Notes: generated by a model from the letters alone, not told the origin. Shown: positions 26,763 through 34,804, counted from the first letter of the stretch. The stretch: 64,000 nucleotides of DNA from CAYTYZ01 sp964448465 (GCA_964448465.1 CAYUVY010000003.1:1-64000), one strand, 5' to 3'. A program made the numbers and translations.

Positions 26763-27521
26763 TTAGAGTTGAGTAAGAATTTCGTGACCTGTGGGGGTGA
26801 TTAAAAGAGTATGTTCAAATTGAGCAGAAAGGGAACCGTCTTGGGTATAAATAGTCCAGCCATCGTTTTTGTCCAAAAAGATATTGGGGTTGGTAGAAGC
26901 ATTGATCATGGGCTCGATAGTGAAAGTCATACCGGGTTGCAAAAGAATATCAGGATGGCCAATGTCGTAGTGGTAGACAAACAAATCTTCGTGAAACTGC
27001 ACACCCACTCCGTGGCCTCCAAGCTCGCGAACGACACTAAAGCCTTGTTTTTTAACCATGGGTTCGATAATTTTGCCCACACAGTCATTTAAGTATTTTT
27101 TGGGGGCGAGGGTGGCAATGGAGGCATAGAGAGCTTGGCGGGTGACTTGGATTAAATCTTGGGCTTGTTGGGAAATTGGACCTACGGCATAGGTAGCAGA
27201 AAGGTCGCCATAGTAGCCATTTAAGATGGTGGTGATGTCGATATTGAGAATATCGCCAGGCTTTAAAATATCCGTACTTTTGGGAATACCGTGGCAAACG
27301 ACACTATTTAGGGAAGTACAAATACTTTTGGGGAAACCTTTGTAGTTTAAGGGAGCTGGAGTGGCCTTATTGTCGAGAATAAAATTGTGGACTTTGTCGT
27401 TGATACTTAGGGTAGAAACACCCTCGTGAACTAAAGTAGCAGAATAAGCCAAAGCTTGGGCAGCCAGTTTACAAGAGGCTCGAATATCAGCAATTTGCTC
27501 GGGTGTTTTTAATTGATACAT
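26763..27521 (-). CDS. map: Methionine aminopeptidase type I
   Basis: Dinuclear metalloprotease removing N-terminal Met. The five metal ligands are recognisable: the two Asp in LNIDITTILNGYYGDLSATY, His in GGHGVG, Glu in FTIEPMI and Glu in QFEHTLLIT. His in VCHGIPK is the substrate-positioning residue. The 252-residue length is standard for type Ia without an N-terminal zinc finger. It leads the map-folD run. Confidence 0.96.
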   Translation of the reverse strand: MYQLKTPEQIADIRASCKLAAQALAYSATLVHEGVSTLSINDKVHNFILDNKATPAPLNYKGFPKSICTSLNSVVCHGIPKSTDILKPGDILNIDITTILNGYYGDLSATYAVGPISQQAQDLIQVTRQALYASIATLAPKKYLNDCVGKIIEPMVKKQGFSVVRELGGHGVGVQFHEDLFVYHYDIGHPDILLQPGMTFTIEPMINASTNPNIFLDKNDGWTIYTQDGSLSAQFEHTLLITPTGHEILTQL

Positions 27522-27528
27522 TGGCCTT

Positions 27529-27534
27529 ATTATA
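27529..27534 (-). promoter_or_regulatory. -10 box TATAAT of map-folD
   Basis: TATAAT with a 7-nt spacer to the map ATG, giving at most a one- or two-base leader. Confidence 0.45.
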
Positions 27535-28768
27535 CCCTAGATACGGTAGAAGGCGCTTTTAGGCTGCGCAGGACTAGCCAGGCGCCAAGAATAGAAGCAC
27601 TAGAGACAACTATGGGCAAACTATAGTGTAGATTCACTACCTGGCCACCGATGATGGGGGCCAAAAACATGGCCAGGGCAGTAACAGACTGCCCAACACC
27701 CAAGATTTCACCTTGTTCTTTGGAATTAGCCATACCACTGACTATGGCAGTAAGATTGGGATTAGTTAGACCATTACTGATGGCGATAAAAGGAGCAATT
27801 AAATAGATATACCAAGACTTTTCGGGAAAAATTTGCACCAGAATGGATATGGATAAAATAATTAAAGAATAACTTAAGATATTATGAGAAGAATAACGAG
27901 TAACTAGATAGCGAGTAATAAGGCCCTGAGTAATGGCAATCCAAATACCAATATAGCCAAAGAAACTGCCTATTTCAGATTGGCCAAATTGATATTTTTG
28001 ATAGAAAAATATTTGAATCATGTTGGTGTAAAAAGTAAAACCAAAAGTTGTCAAAAAACTAACGATAAAAATGGTGCGAATATTGGGGTTGGTAAAAGCA
28101 GTTTTTAAATTAAAAAAACCAGTGAGTAAGCTGGCTTGCTTGTCTACATTTTTTTCCGCTAAGGTTTCGGGAAAGTTTAAGAGCAAAATCAAAATATTGA
28201 TAAAACAGAGAATAGCCGCGGCCCAAAATGGAGTGGCGAAAGTAAACCAAGAGAGTATGCGAGGATCGGAAAGTTTGCCGCCAATAAATGGTCCAATGAT
28301 AAAACCAAGGCCAAAAGCCATACCCACTAGACCAAAGTTTTTGGCCTTAGATTTGGCATCTTTGGAGACATCAGAAATGGCGGACATAGCCACAGAAATA
28401 TTGCCACCGGTAAAGCCATCCAGAATCCGACTGGCAAAAAGTAAAAACAGGTTTTTATAGACAACACCCAGGGCAAACATGACGTAACCAATTAATGTTC
28501 CAATTAAGCAGATAAGTAAGATTTTTTTACGACCATGTTTATCGGAATAAGTGCCAAGTAGTGGCGCACCAAAAAATTGAGCCAGGGGGAACATAGCGCC
28601 AATTAGACCGATAAGGACGTTGCGAGTGGCGTCAGAGGTGGCTAGGGGTAAAATTCCGTGAACAGAATCTTTAAAGAGAGGTACTAAAATAGGGATAATA
28701 ATGCCCACACCCAAAAGGTCGATAAAGACAGTTAAGATGATGGCCAGGAGCGGCGACTTTTTTGGCAT
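27530..28768 (-). CDS. MFS drug-efflux-type transporter (DHA1, TetA/MdtG-like)
   Basis: Twelve-segment major facilitator, 412 residues, probably a proton-driven exporter. The A-motif loop GTYSDKHGRKKILL lies between segments 2 and 3, and the C-motif-type stretch GMAFGLGFIIGPFIGG in segment 5 is typical of antiporters. The N-terminus LTVFIDLLGVGIIIPILVPLF is typical of tetracycline-type pumps. The substrate cannot be assigned. The start is fixed by an extended -10 box 5 nt upstream. Confidence 0.87.
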   Translation of the reverse strand: MPKKSPLLAIILTVFIDLLGVGIIIPILVPLFKDSVHGILPLATSDATRNVLIGLIGAMFPLAQFFGAPLLGTYSDKHGRKKILLICLIGTLIGYVMFALGVVYKNLFLLFASRILDGFTGGNISVAMSAISDVSKDAKSKAKNFGLVGMAFGLGFIIGPFIGGKLSDPRILSWFTFATPFWAAAILCFINILILLLNFPETLAEKNVDKQASLLTGFFNLKTAFTNPNIRTIFIVSFLTTFGFTFYTNMIQIFFYQKYQFGQSEIGSFFGYIGIWIAITQGLITRYLVTRYSSHNILSYSLIILSISILVQIFPEKSWYIYLIAPFIAISNGLTNPNLTAIVSGMANSKEQGEILGVGQSVTALAMFLAPIIGGQVVNLHYSLPIVVSSASILGAWLVLRSLKAPSTVSRV

Positions 28769-28773
28769 TTAGG

Positions 28774-28779
28774 AGTTTA
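28774..28779 (-). promoter_or_regulatory. Extended -10 (TGcTAAACT), leaderless promoter of the MFS gene
   Basis: TGcTAAACT followed by 5 nt and the ATG at 28768. Confidence 0.5.
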
Positions 28780-28791
28780 GCACGAAAGAGC

Positions 28792-29385
28792 CTAGCGACG
28801 CTTGTGGGTCCAGAGGTTCTTCCACCAGTCTCCGGGGGAGACCTTGTAGACACCTTGAATCAAAATTCTAGCGGAATTTGTGAAGAGAAGATTATATTGA
28901 TTATTATTTTGGGGCTTAGATCCTAGCCATAACTTGGCTTCTTGGTTACCCTGATGCGCATATTCATGTAGAGTTAATATTTCTTCCATATTGTCGGCAT
29001 CCTTGGCAATTTTAGATTCAAGAGACTCTCTTTTGGCGTACTCTTGGGTAAAAGATTGTAATTCTCTTTCTCCCGGTAAATCGTGGATTTGGTCCGGGAT
29101 AATTTCAGAGTCATAGGTTTTGACATATTTGCGATGGACCCAGTTTTGGTCGCCACTACGGGCCTCGGGGATATCGTGGAACATGGCCATAGTAGTGGCT
29201 TTGTAGGGGTCGGCTTTCTCCAGGTGGGCTAAAAGCCAAGCTAGCATAGCGACTCGAAAAGAATGACTGGCGATGTTGTCAGACAAGTCGCAGGTTAATA
29301 AAGATTGCATGTGGGCCCGCGGGATTTTGCGCAGAGAGCCTACTTCGAATAAAAAATTGGGGAGAGTATCGCTTTGTTTTTTCAT
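28792..29385 (-). CDS. HD-domain hydrolase (YfbR/5'-nucleotidase-like)
   Basis: Metal-dependent phosphohydrolase of the HD superfamily, 197 residues, related to YfbR-type dNMP 5'-nucleotidases. The ligands appear as His in NIASHSFRVAML, the HD pair in AMFHDIPEA and the Asp in KIAKDADNMEEIL. Its place near nrdR is compatible with nucleotide-pool housekeeping, but the substrate is not shown. It starts 5 bp after the stop of the upstream hypothetical gene. Confidence 0.8.
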   Translation of the reverse strand: MKKQSDTLPNFLFEVGSLRKIPRAHMQSLLTCDLSDNIASHSFRVAMLAWLLAHLEKADPYKATTMAMFHDIPEARSGDQNWVHRKYVKTYDSEIIPDQIHDLPGERELQSFTQEYAKRESLESKIAKDADNMEEILTLHEYAHQGNQEAKLWLGSKPQNNNQYNLLFTNSARILIQGVYKVSPGDWWKNLWTHKRR

Positions 29386-29390
29386 TTTGT

Positions 29391-29951
29391 TTAATTTCTA
29401 ATTTGTAATATTTTGGAACTTTGATAAAGATCTTCTATTGATCCCCTTTTCCACCAAACTTCACCAGGTAGATCAACGCGGGGCACTTTGGAAGGATCGA
29501 CACAAGAGATATTGCCCGGATGTAATTCTGGTAAGCCTGGTTTGCCAAGTCTGACTTGCACTGGTTGTGAACCCCGAAAGGGTAAATTACATCTCTGCTC
29601 TAAAGCAATGTTTAAGGCTACATGGTGAAACTGATTGGCTTTGCCTGGAACATTTACCAAAGCCAGTGGCTGGAAGGCTTGTTCTCTGGTAATTAAGTCT
29701 TTGTCGTAGGTATAAGAATATCTACCAGAAACCTCTTGAGCTAAGGCAGGATTTTGAGAAAAGAATTGTGTGTAACCCAAAACATATTCTCCAAAGACCT
29801 GGTTGAAATCGACTACTTGGCCGTTGGCATATTGCCAAATTAGTCGCCAATTATTGGCACCATAAGTACTGTCCCAAAGTTTCCGATTAGCATCTTTTTG
29901 CTTGCCTTCAAAACCAACTCTTTGTATTGTTTGCCAGGTTTCGTTTGTCAT
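29391..29951 (-). CDS. Hypothetical soluble protein, about 187 residues
   Basis: Not recognised. The product is soluble, rich in aromatic residues (WQTIQRVGF, NNWRLIWQYANGQVVDF, VWWKRGSIEDLYQ), with the central motif NQFHHVALNIALEQRCNLPFRG. The start at 29951 is preferred over the upstream ATG at 30002 because a TAAATT box lies 5 nt before it, with the same tcctc spacer as metG, and because the extra 17 residues look non-coding. It is co-transcribed with the HD-domain gene. Confidence 0.6.
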   Translation of the reverse strand: MTNETWQTIQRVGFEGKQKDANRKLWDSTYGANNWRLIWQYANGQVVDFNQVFGEYVLGYTQFFSQNPALAQEVSGRYSYTYDKDLITREQAFQPLALVNVPGKANQFHHVALNIALEQRCNLPFRGSQPVQVRLGKPGLPELHPGNISCVDPSKVPRVDLPGEVWWKRGSIEDLYQSSKILQIRN

Positions 29952-29956
29952 GAGGA

Positions 29957-29962
29957 AATTTA
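29957..29962 (-). promoter_or_regulatory. -10-like TAAATT before the hypothetical gene
   Basis: TAAATT followed by tcctc and ATG at 29951; weak hexamer but same spacing as others. Confidence 0.35.
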
Positions 29963-30077
29963 ACTTAAGATATCTATGGGTTGATATGACCAGATATGAC
30001 AAGTGGATTACTTAATATTTTTATTATTGAGCTGACTGACTGGTTGATAATCCAAATTTATATGTCAAGATATAGAT

Positions 30078-30608
30078 ATGTTTTGTCCAAATTGTAATAG
30101 TGAACAAAATTTTGTGATCAATAGTCGGCAAACCTCGGGTGGATTTAAGACTTGGAGACGTCGAAAATGCCTTAAGTGTGGGAATTTATTTACAACTCAC
30201 GAAAGTGTAGACATGGCCAATTTTGTAGTGGTAAAAAGGGATGGAAGGCGCGAAAGATTTTCGCGGATAAAATTGTTTTCGGGGATATTGTGGGCCAGTA
30301 TTGGGGTAAGACTAAAAGACCGAGAAAAGAAAATTGAAAAGATTAGTGAGACTATTGAAAAACAAATTTTAAGTTTAAACAAGTCGATACTGGATACCAC
30401 GGAGATTGCGCATATTGTGATGAGACAATTGTGGAACACGCATATTTCTCTGTTTTTGCGTTTTATGTCTTATCGCAGTCAGGTGAAAAACAAACGGCAA
30501 TTTATTAGAGAAATGGAATTGTATGGAAAGGTAAAGGAAGTTCCACTAGAATCAGCAAAAAAGTTTAAGGGAGATTTGGGTAAAAAGGGGTTTGGGGATT
30601 TTGGCTAG
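30078..30608 (+). CDS. nrdR: Transcriptional repressor NrdR
   Basis: Nucleotide-sensing repressor of ribonucleotide reductase genes. An N-terminal zinc ribbon has C3, C6, C31 and C34 with the basic WRRRKCLKC strand that contacts DNA. The ATP-cone follows (FVVVKRDGRRERFSRIKLFSGILWAS), which binds ATP or dATP. At 176 residues it is slightly longer than usual (about 150) owing to a basic C-terminal tail. Its likely target is in the same window: a perfect inverted repeat matching the NrdR box lies upstream of nrdJ at 40303-40318. The gene converges with the ATL gene. Confidence 0.94.
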   Translation: MFCPNCNSEQNFVINSRQTSGGFKTWRRRKCLKCGNLFTTHESVDMANFVVVKRDGRRERFSRIKLFSGILWASIGVRLKDREKKIEKISETIEKQILSLNKSILDTTEIAHIVMRQLWNTHISLFLRFMSYRSQVKNKRQFIREMELYGKVKEVPLESAKKFKGDLGKKGFGDFG

Positions 30609-30929
30609 TTAGAAAGTGTAAACAATTTTCTCAAAATCAATTATTTTGCCTTTTTTGTCGAGTTTAATCCCCTCTTTTTTATAAAGTTTTAGTCTTTCTT
30701 TTTCGTATTTGGGAGACATCCAAACCCGACCGTCAGAATAGACGATACGGTGGAAGGGAATAAGTTCAGGATGCTCAAACTTGCTTAAAATATGGGTAAT
30801 CATTTGGGAAAGCATGGGGTGCCCGCCAGCATAAGCGGTTATGATGCCATAGGTGGTAACCCTGCCAGGTGGGATTTTTTGAGCCAACTGGCAAACCCTT
30901 TTACTAAACTCGCCTGGTTTTTGTTTCAT
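30609..30929 (-). CDS. Alkyltransferase-like protein (ATL) of the MGMT family
   Basis: DNA-binding domain of O6-alkylguanine transferases, 106 residues. It contains FSKRVCQLAQKIPPGRVTTYGIIA-type helix-turn-helix sequence and the active-site region. Where MGMT has PCHR, this protein has PFHRIV: the methyl-accepting Cys is replaced by Phe. It should therefore bind alkylated guanine and flag it for nucleotide excision repair, as ATL proteins (usually Trp at this site) do, rather than repair it directly. The ATG overlaps the upstream gene's stop by 4 bp. Confidence 0.82.
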   Translation of the reverse strand: MKQKPGEFSKRVCQLAQKIPPGRVTTYGIITAYAGGHPMLSQMITHILSKFEHPELIPFHRIVYSDGRVWMSPKYEKERLKLYKKEGIKLDKKGKIIDFEKIVYTF

Positions 30930-31381
30930 TTGGCAATTGGAGATAGAACAAAGCAGTGGACAAAAACTGTTTTATTTTTATACTTTATAGTTTCTTTGCC
31001 TGTAGTTATCTCTAAATCTTGCTGGATATCAAGAATTTTATATTCATATTCCCAGTCTCCATCGACTTGAGAACAATTTTCAAATAAACGAGTTTTGTCT
31101 TTTAAGTTTTGAAGAAAATAAATTAGTTTTTGAATTACTTCCTTGGTGTCTCCAATTGCGCCTCCAGCGTAAACCCTGGTAAAAATTTGGTCTTCAACTT
31201 TGACAATTTCTTGACCACCGCCATTGGTCCACTCGTCGTGGTAGACAATGTCGTCTTCTGTAAAATGACTGGAGGTTAATTCAAAACCGCCTCGAGTTAT
31301 TTTATTAAAAGTACTTTTACCCACATAACCTGCGAGTAAACCAGTGGTTAGAGCTTGGGATATTTTTTGTTTGTTGATCAT
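30926..31381 (-). CDS. DUF5680-like protein
   Basis: Protein of unknown function, 151 residues. The pattern SSHFTEDDIVYHDEWTNGGGQEIVKVEDQIFTRVYAGG resembles DUF5680 (conserved D-x-Y-x-D, GG and G-x-E-x-V positions followed by aromatic-x-x-x-Y-x-G). No helix-turn-helix is attached, unlike many DUF5680 proteins. It forms a two-gene unit with the ATL gene and is divergent from the small membrane protein gene. Confidence 0.55.
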   Translation of the reverse strand: MINKQKISQALTTGLLAGYVGKSTFNKITRGGFELTSSHFTEDDIVYHDEWTNGGGQEIVKVEDQIFTRVYAGGAIGDTKEVIQKLIYFLQNLKDKTRLFENCSQVDGDWEYEYKILDIQQDLEITTGKETIKYKNKTVFVHCFVLSPIAK

Positions 31382-31421
31382 GAAAAAAGCATAACATATA
31401 GCCGAAGAAAAGACGAAGGAG

Positions 31422-31427
31422 TAAAAT
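31422..31427 (+). promoter_or_regulatory. -10 box TAAAAT before the small membrane protein gene
   Basis: TAAAAT followed by 5 nt and the ATG at 31433. A GAAGGAG sequence just upstream (31415-31421) would be outside a leaderless transcript, so only one of the two signals can be real for a given mRNA. Confidence 0.4.
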
Positions 31428-31432
31428 AAAGT

Positions 31433-31687
31433 ATGCAGAAAAATAAATTGTGGTTTAAAGCTAAGACTTATGGCTATGGTTGGACGCCAAGTAGTTGGGA
31501 AGGCTGGATGGTTTTGGCGGTATATTTGGCTTTTACAATTTGGAGAGCAACGACAATTGCGCCAGAAATGGAGAATAATCAGTCGTTCTCGTGGCAGTTT
31601 ATGTTGGAAATATTATTGCCGACTACAGTCTTAATTTGGATTTGTGTGAAGAAAGGTGAAAAGGCGAGGTGGAGGTGGGGAAAGTAA
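31433..31687 (+). CDS. Small two-helix membrane protein
   Basis: Conserved-looking 84-residue protein with an aromatic N-terminus (LWFKAKTYGYGWTPSSWEGW) and two transmembrane segments (WMVLAVYLAFTIW and FMLEILLPTTVLIWICV). The function is unknown. Its stop overlaps the next gene's ATG as TAATG, so the two are translationally coupled. Confidence 0.7.
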   Translation: MQKNKLWFKAKTYGYGWTPSSWEGWMVLAVYLAFTIWRATTIAPEMENNQSFSWQFMLEILLPTTVLIWICVKKGEKARWRWGK

Positions 31688-32145
31688 TGGTGCGAAAAGC
31701 TGAACTAAAAGATAAAGAGCAAATACTAAACATTTTGGATGAATTTAGAGAGGTTTGTATTTTACAAATATTTAAGAGAAGAGAAGTATCAACTACTGCC
31801 AAGATGGATGGTGGTTTAGTTTTTGATAAATTGATTTTAAATAATGATTACGTTGTGTTTGTGGTAGAAGAGGATGGTGAAATAGTGGGGATAATTACTG
31901 CCTATTTGGTTCCCATGCTTAGATTGGGGAAATATAGAGTTGAAGTAGAAGAATTTTTTGTGCAACCAAAGTGGCAAGGTAAGGGTGTGGCAAAGGAATT
32001 GATGGATGCAGTTGTGAACTGGGCCAAAGAAAATATAGCAACTAAAATTAATCTGGAAAGCGATTTTGGTTTGGATCGCGGTCACCATTTCTATGAAAAA
32101 TATGGTTTTAAGACCGAGGCAAAAAGGTTTGTACTTAAACTTTAA
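31687..32145 (+). CDS. GNAT-family N-acetyltransferase
   Basis: Acetyl-CoA-dependent acyltransferase, about 152 residues. Motif A is VEEFFVQPKWQGKGVAKELMD with the Q/R-x-x-G-x-G/A pyrophosphate loop. Motif B is HHFYEKYGFK. The substrate is unknown. The start at 31687 is chosen over one 18 bp upstream because a strong GGAGGTGGGG Shine-Dalgarno precedes it and the TAATG overlap couples it to the previous gene. Confidence 0.82.
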   Translation: MVRKAELKDKEQILNILDEFREVCILQIFKRREVSTTAKMDGGLVFDKLILNNDYVVFVVEEDGEIVGIITAYLVPMLRLGKYRVEVEEFFVQPKWQGKGVAKELMDAVVNWAKENIATKINLESDFGLDRGHHFYEKYGFKTEAKRFVLKL

Positions 32146-32249
32146 GAAAATATTTGATCGAGCCAGTGGGTAAATTCGGAATTGATTTTTTCAACTTTGA
32201 TTTGGCCAATAAAGTTGTCAACTGGTTTGTTAAATGATGAATAGGTCTT
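32142..32249 (-). pseudogene. 3' tail of a disrupted gene downstream of the reverse transcriptase
   Basis: A 35-codon open stretch with no start codon, closed upstream by an in-frame stop. It reads KTYSSFNKPVDNF, continues with an amphipathic protein-like run (GQIKVEKINSEFTHWLDQIFS) and ends in TAA converging on the GNAT stop. Its composition is that of coding DNA, but it overlaps the last 20 bases of the RT in another frame and cannot be translated alone. The simplest reading is the C-terminal remnant of a gene truncated when the RT segment arrived. The parent family is not recognised. Confidence 0.4.
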
Positions 32250-33627
32250 TTAGTTTTTTTATCCTTGTTTCGAGATTGCTTGTATCTCTACCTAGTACCT
32301 TATAAAACCCAAGCAGTGTGTAATGGTAGCTGTTATGTAATAGTGTATCTGAATACATGTCTAAGTCCACAAACAATTTGGCTCGCTCACCATCGTTAAT
32401 CAAATCAAATATGCGCTTAAGATGCCACTTTTTTAGCTTTGGTGAGGTCAGAAAATCAGTATTAATTACACCTTCTCGTAAAAATTTAATGCTATCTTTT
32501 CCAATGTGAGGAGATGAAAGTCCCAGCAAGCGCAAAAATACCGATATCCCCCTATTTCTCAGTATTTTCATATTATCTTGGTAATACACTACTTCCCTGT
32601 CAAAATCTTTCTCATCCAAAATTGTTTTGCCGCTTTGTTCTATAAACCAATTGAAGGAGAAGTGTTCTTCAAATTCTGTTTTTGTCATTAACTTAGATTT
32701 TGTGTGATTGAAACATAATCCATGCCTAAGTATTTTTAGAGAGGCTTTGGTGATAATTTCTTGCAAATCCTTTTGTGAGCGGGCCATCACTATTTGATCA
32801 TCAGCATAACGAAAGTATTTAGCTCCATATTCCCGACATAACAAATACATCTCTGTATCAAAGTCTTGGAGGTAATAGTTGGCAATTAGTCGTGAACAGT
32901 CTGCCACCTCATCCTGCGGTATACCCTTGTGTGACGTTTTTGCTGTATTGGTATATCCACCCCAGTTTCTTAGGAAATATAACAGCTTTTCAATATCTTC
33001 AGGATCAACACCTGATACTTTTAATTTCTCTTCTAACACATCAACATTGATATTGTCGTAGAAGTTTGCAATGTCTAATTCTGCAACAGAATCATAAACA
33101 TCACCTCTCGACATTGTGTACAGAGTTTTGTTATAGTCCTGCCACTCTGCCGCCCACGCCTTTGGATTAAATGAAGCTGGAATCGAGTATTCTTCTGAGT
33201 CATCCACCCCGACAATATTTCCGTCTGGCATCTCATATTGGTGCATACTTGAAGCGGTGTATGTTTTTTCTAGCTCCTCGGCCTTTCTAACTACGCCACC
33301 GAGACTCCAACCTCCAAATGTACCCGGTACTCTATTGCCATCTATGAATGGTTCAATTTTCTTAGTGTAATAGTAGTAGTAACAAACATCCTCAGGCTCG
33401 AATACTGGTAGTGTTCTGGTTATGGACGAACCCTTGTTGACCATTATGTAAGCTCTTGGGTCACGAGGCCTATAGCTCGAAGAGATAATTTCCCCATAGA
33501 GTTTCTTTAGTAATTCATCCTTTGCAGGAATCTTTTCAAGAGGAATCAGACTGTTTTTTGTTATAGTCTGCCAAAATTTACCGCTTTTGTTTCCAAAATA
33601 ACCTCGAAATGTACTGTATGAGTCCAT
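32230..33627 (-). CDS. Reverse transcriptase of uncertain (Abi/UG-like) class
   Basis: RNA-directed DNA polymerase, 465 residues. The palm motifs are complete: motif A AELDIANFYDNI with catalytic D185, motif B KGIPQDEVADCSRLIANYYL (about 234-253), motif C YFRYADDQIV (271-280, YADD), then a GLCFNHTKSK thumb-side motif. There is a long insertion (about residues 95-175) between motifs 1 and A. About 140 mostly helical residues follow the thumb, as in abortive-infection and UG/DRT reverse transcriptases. The DGR-type motif and the QG..SP of group II introns are absent. It starts 11 bp after rarA's stop. The + strand here is C-rich relative to G, opposite to neighbours, suggesting transfer. An antiphage role is inference. 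Confidence 0.85.
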   Translation of the reverse strand: MDSYSTFRGYFGNKSGKFWQTITKNSLIPLEKIPAKDELLKKLYGEIISSSYRPRDPRAYIMVNKGSSITRTLPVFEPEDVCYYYYYTKKIEPFIDGNRVPGTFGGWSLGGVVRKAEELEKTYTASSMHQYEMPDGNIVGVDDSEEYSIPASFNPKAWAAEWQDYNKTLYTMSRGDVYDSVAELDIANFYDNINVDVLEEKLKVSGVDPEDIEKLLYFLRNWGGYTNTAKTSHKGIPQDEVADCSRLIANYYLQDFDTEMYLLCREYGAKYFRYADDQIVMARSQKDLQEIITKASLKILRHGLCFNHTKSKLMTKTEFEEHFSFNWFIEQSGKTILDEKDFDREVVYYQDNMKILRNRGISVFLRLLGLSSPHIGKDSIKFLREGVINTDFLTSPKLKKWHLKRIFDLINDGERAKLFVDLDMYSDTLLHNSYHYTLLGFYKVLGRDTSNLETRIKKLKDLFII

Positions 33628-33638
33628 ATTATTTCTGA

Positions 33639-34793
33639 TTATTTTTTAACGTATTTTTTTCCTTTGAGCTTGTCTGGTAAGAGGTCTTCTTTGGAATACA
33701 TTTCGTAGCCTTTGCCATAGCCGATGGTTTTCATTAGTTTAGTGGGGGCGTTACGGAGATTTAAGGGTATAGGCAGGTTGCCGGTGGCTTGGACGTCGGC
33801 AAGGGCCGACTCGATGGCATCATAGGCCGCGCGGTTTTTGACAGAATTGGCCAGATAAATAACGCCTTGAGATAGGTTAATTCTACATTCTGGATAGCCA
33901 ATTGTGTCTACGGCTTGGAAAACTTGGTTGGCCAACAACAAGGCATTGGGGTTGGCGTTGCCAATGTCTTCACTGGCAAAGATGACCATACGACGGGCAA
34001 TAAACTTGGGGTCTTCGCCAGCATCAATCATACGAGCTAGATAATAAACGGCAGCATCGGCGTTACTGGCGCGCATAGACTTGATAAAAGCAGAGATAGT
34101 ATTGTAGTGCTCCTCCCCTTTTTTATCAAAGCGCAAAAATTTGTTTTGTAGAGTATTTTTTAGGGATTCTAGGGTTAGATTTTGATAAAGTGTGTAACAA
34201 TTATCCAAAATTGTTAAGACTTGGCGAGCGTCGCCATTGGCAAGATTGATTAACCATTCGCGTGCGTCTTTGGGTAATTTGGTTTTTTTGTCGCCAATGG
34301 CTTTTAAGGCCCGGTCGATGATCAGAGAGATTTCGTCATTGGTTAGTTCTTTTAAGATAAATACTCGGCAACGGGAAAGAAGTGGAGCGATAATTTCGAA
34401 ACTAGGATTTTCGGTGGTGGCGCCAATGAGAGTGATTTGACCACTTTCAGCATAGGGTAACAAAAAGTCTTGTTGAGCCTTGTTGAAGCGATGGATTTCG
34501 TCTAAAAAGAGCACGGTTTTTTCAATGGCGTTGGTGGTTTTTAAAACTTGGCGAATGTCGTCTTTGCCAGCTGACACTGCAGACATTTCTACAAAATTGG
34601 CCCCAACTGATTTGGCCCAAATTTTGGCTAAAGTAGTTTTACCCACCCCTGGTGGACCCCAAAAAACCGAGGAAAAAATTTGTTTACTGCTGATAGCTTG
34701 AGAAAGAGGCATACCTGGGCCGACTAAGTGTTTTTGACCAATAAAATCGTTCAACGAACTGGGACGAAGTAAATAAGCTAAAGGTTCGTACAT
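33639..34793 (-). CDS. rarA: Replication-associated recombination protein A (MgsA/WHIP AAA+ ATPase)
   Basis: AAA+ ATPase acting at stalled forks, related to clamp loaders. It shows Walker A (WGPPGVGKTTLAKIWA), Walker B (VLFLDEIHRFNKAQQD), sensor 1 (LIGATTENPSFEI), the arginine finger SRCRVF and a tetramerisation C-terminus ending LPDKLKGKKYVKK. The start at 34793 (MYEPLAYLLRP) is preferred over the TTG at 34799, which would overlap the TATACT -10 box. The reverse transcriptase follows immediately and is probably read from this promoter. Confidence 0.94.
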   Translation of the reverse strand: MYEPLAYLLRPSSLNDFIGQKHLVGPGMPLSQAISSKQIFSSVFWGPPGVGKTTLAKIWAKSVGANFVEMSAVSAGKDDIRQVLKTTNAIEKTVLFLDEIHRFNKAQQDFLLPYAESGQITLIGATTENPSFEIIAPLLSRCRVFILKELTNDEISLIIDRALKAIGDKKTKLPKDAREWLINLANGDARQVLTILDNCYTLYQNLTLESLKNTLQNKFLRFDKKGEEHYNTISAFIKSMRASNADAAVYYLARMIDAGEDPKFIARRMVIFASEDIGNANPNALLLANQVFQAVDTIGYPECRINLSQGVIYLANSVKNRAAYDAIESALADVQATGNLPIPLNLRNAPTKLMKTIGYGKGYEMYSKEDLLPDKLKGKKYVKK

Positions 34794-34798
34794 ACACA

Positions 34799-34804
34799 AG
34801 TATA
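34799..34804 (-). promoter_or_regulatory. -10 box TATACT, leaderless promoter of rarA (and RT)
   Basis: TATACT followed by 5 nt (tgtgt) and the ATG at 34793. Confidence 0.55.

Noticed and set aside
32230..33627. The RT as part of a diversity-generating retroelement
   Set aside because: No template/variable repeat pair with A-specific differences, no accessory Avd-type gene and no C-lectin target nearby; motif B also lacks the DGR pattern.
32142..33638. The RT as a group II intron or retron
   Set aside because: No domain V-like hairpin or maturase/HNH domain, and the upstream gap to rarA is only 11 bp, too short for an msr-msd RNA; the retron-type VTG motif is not evident.
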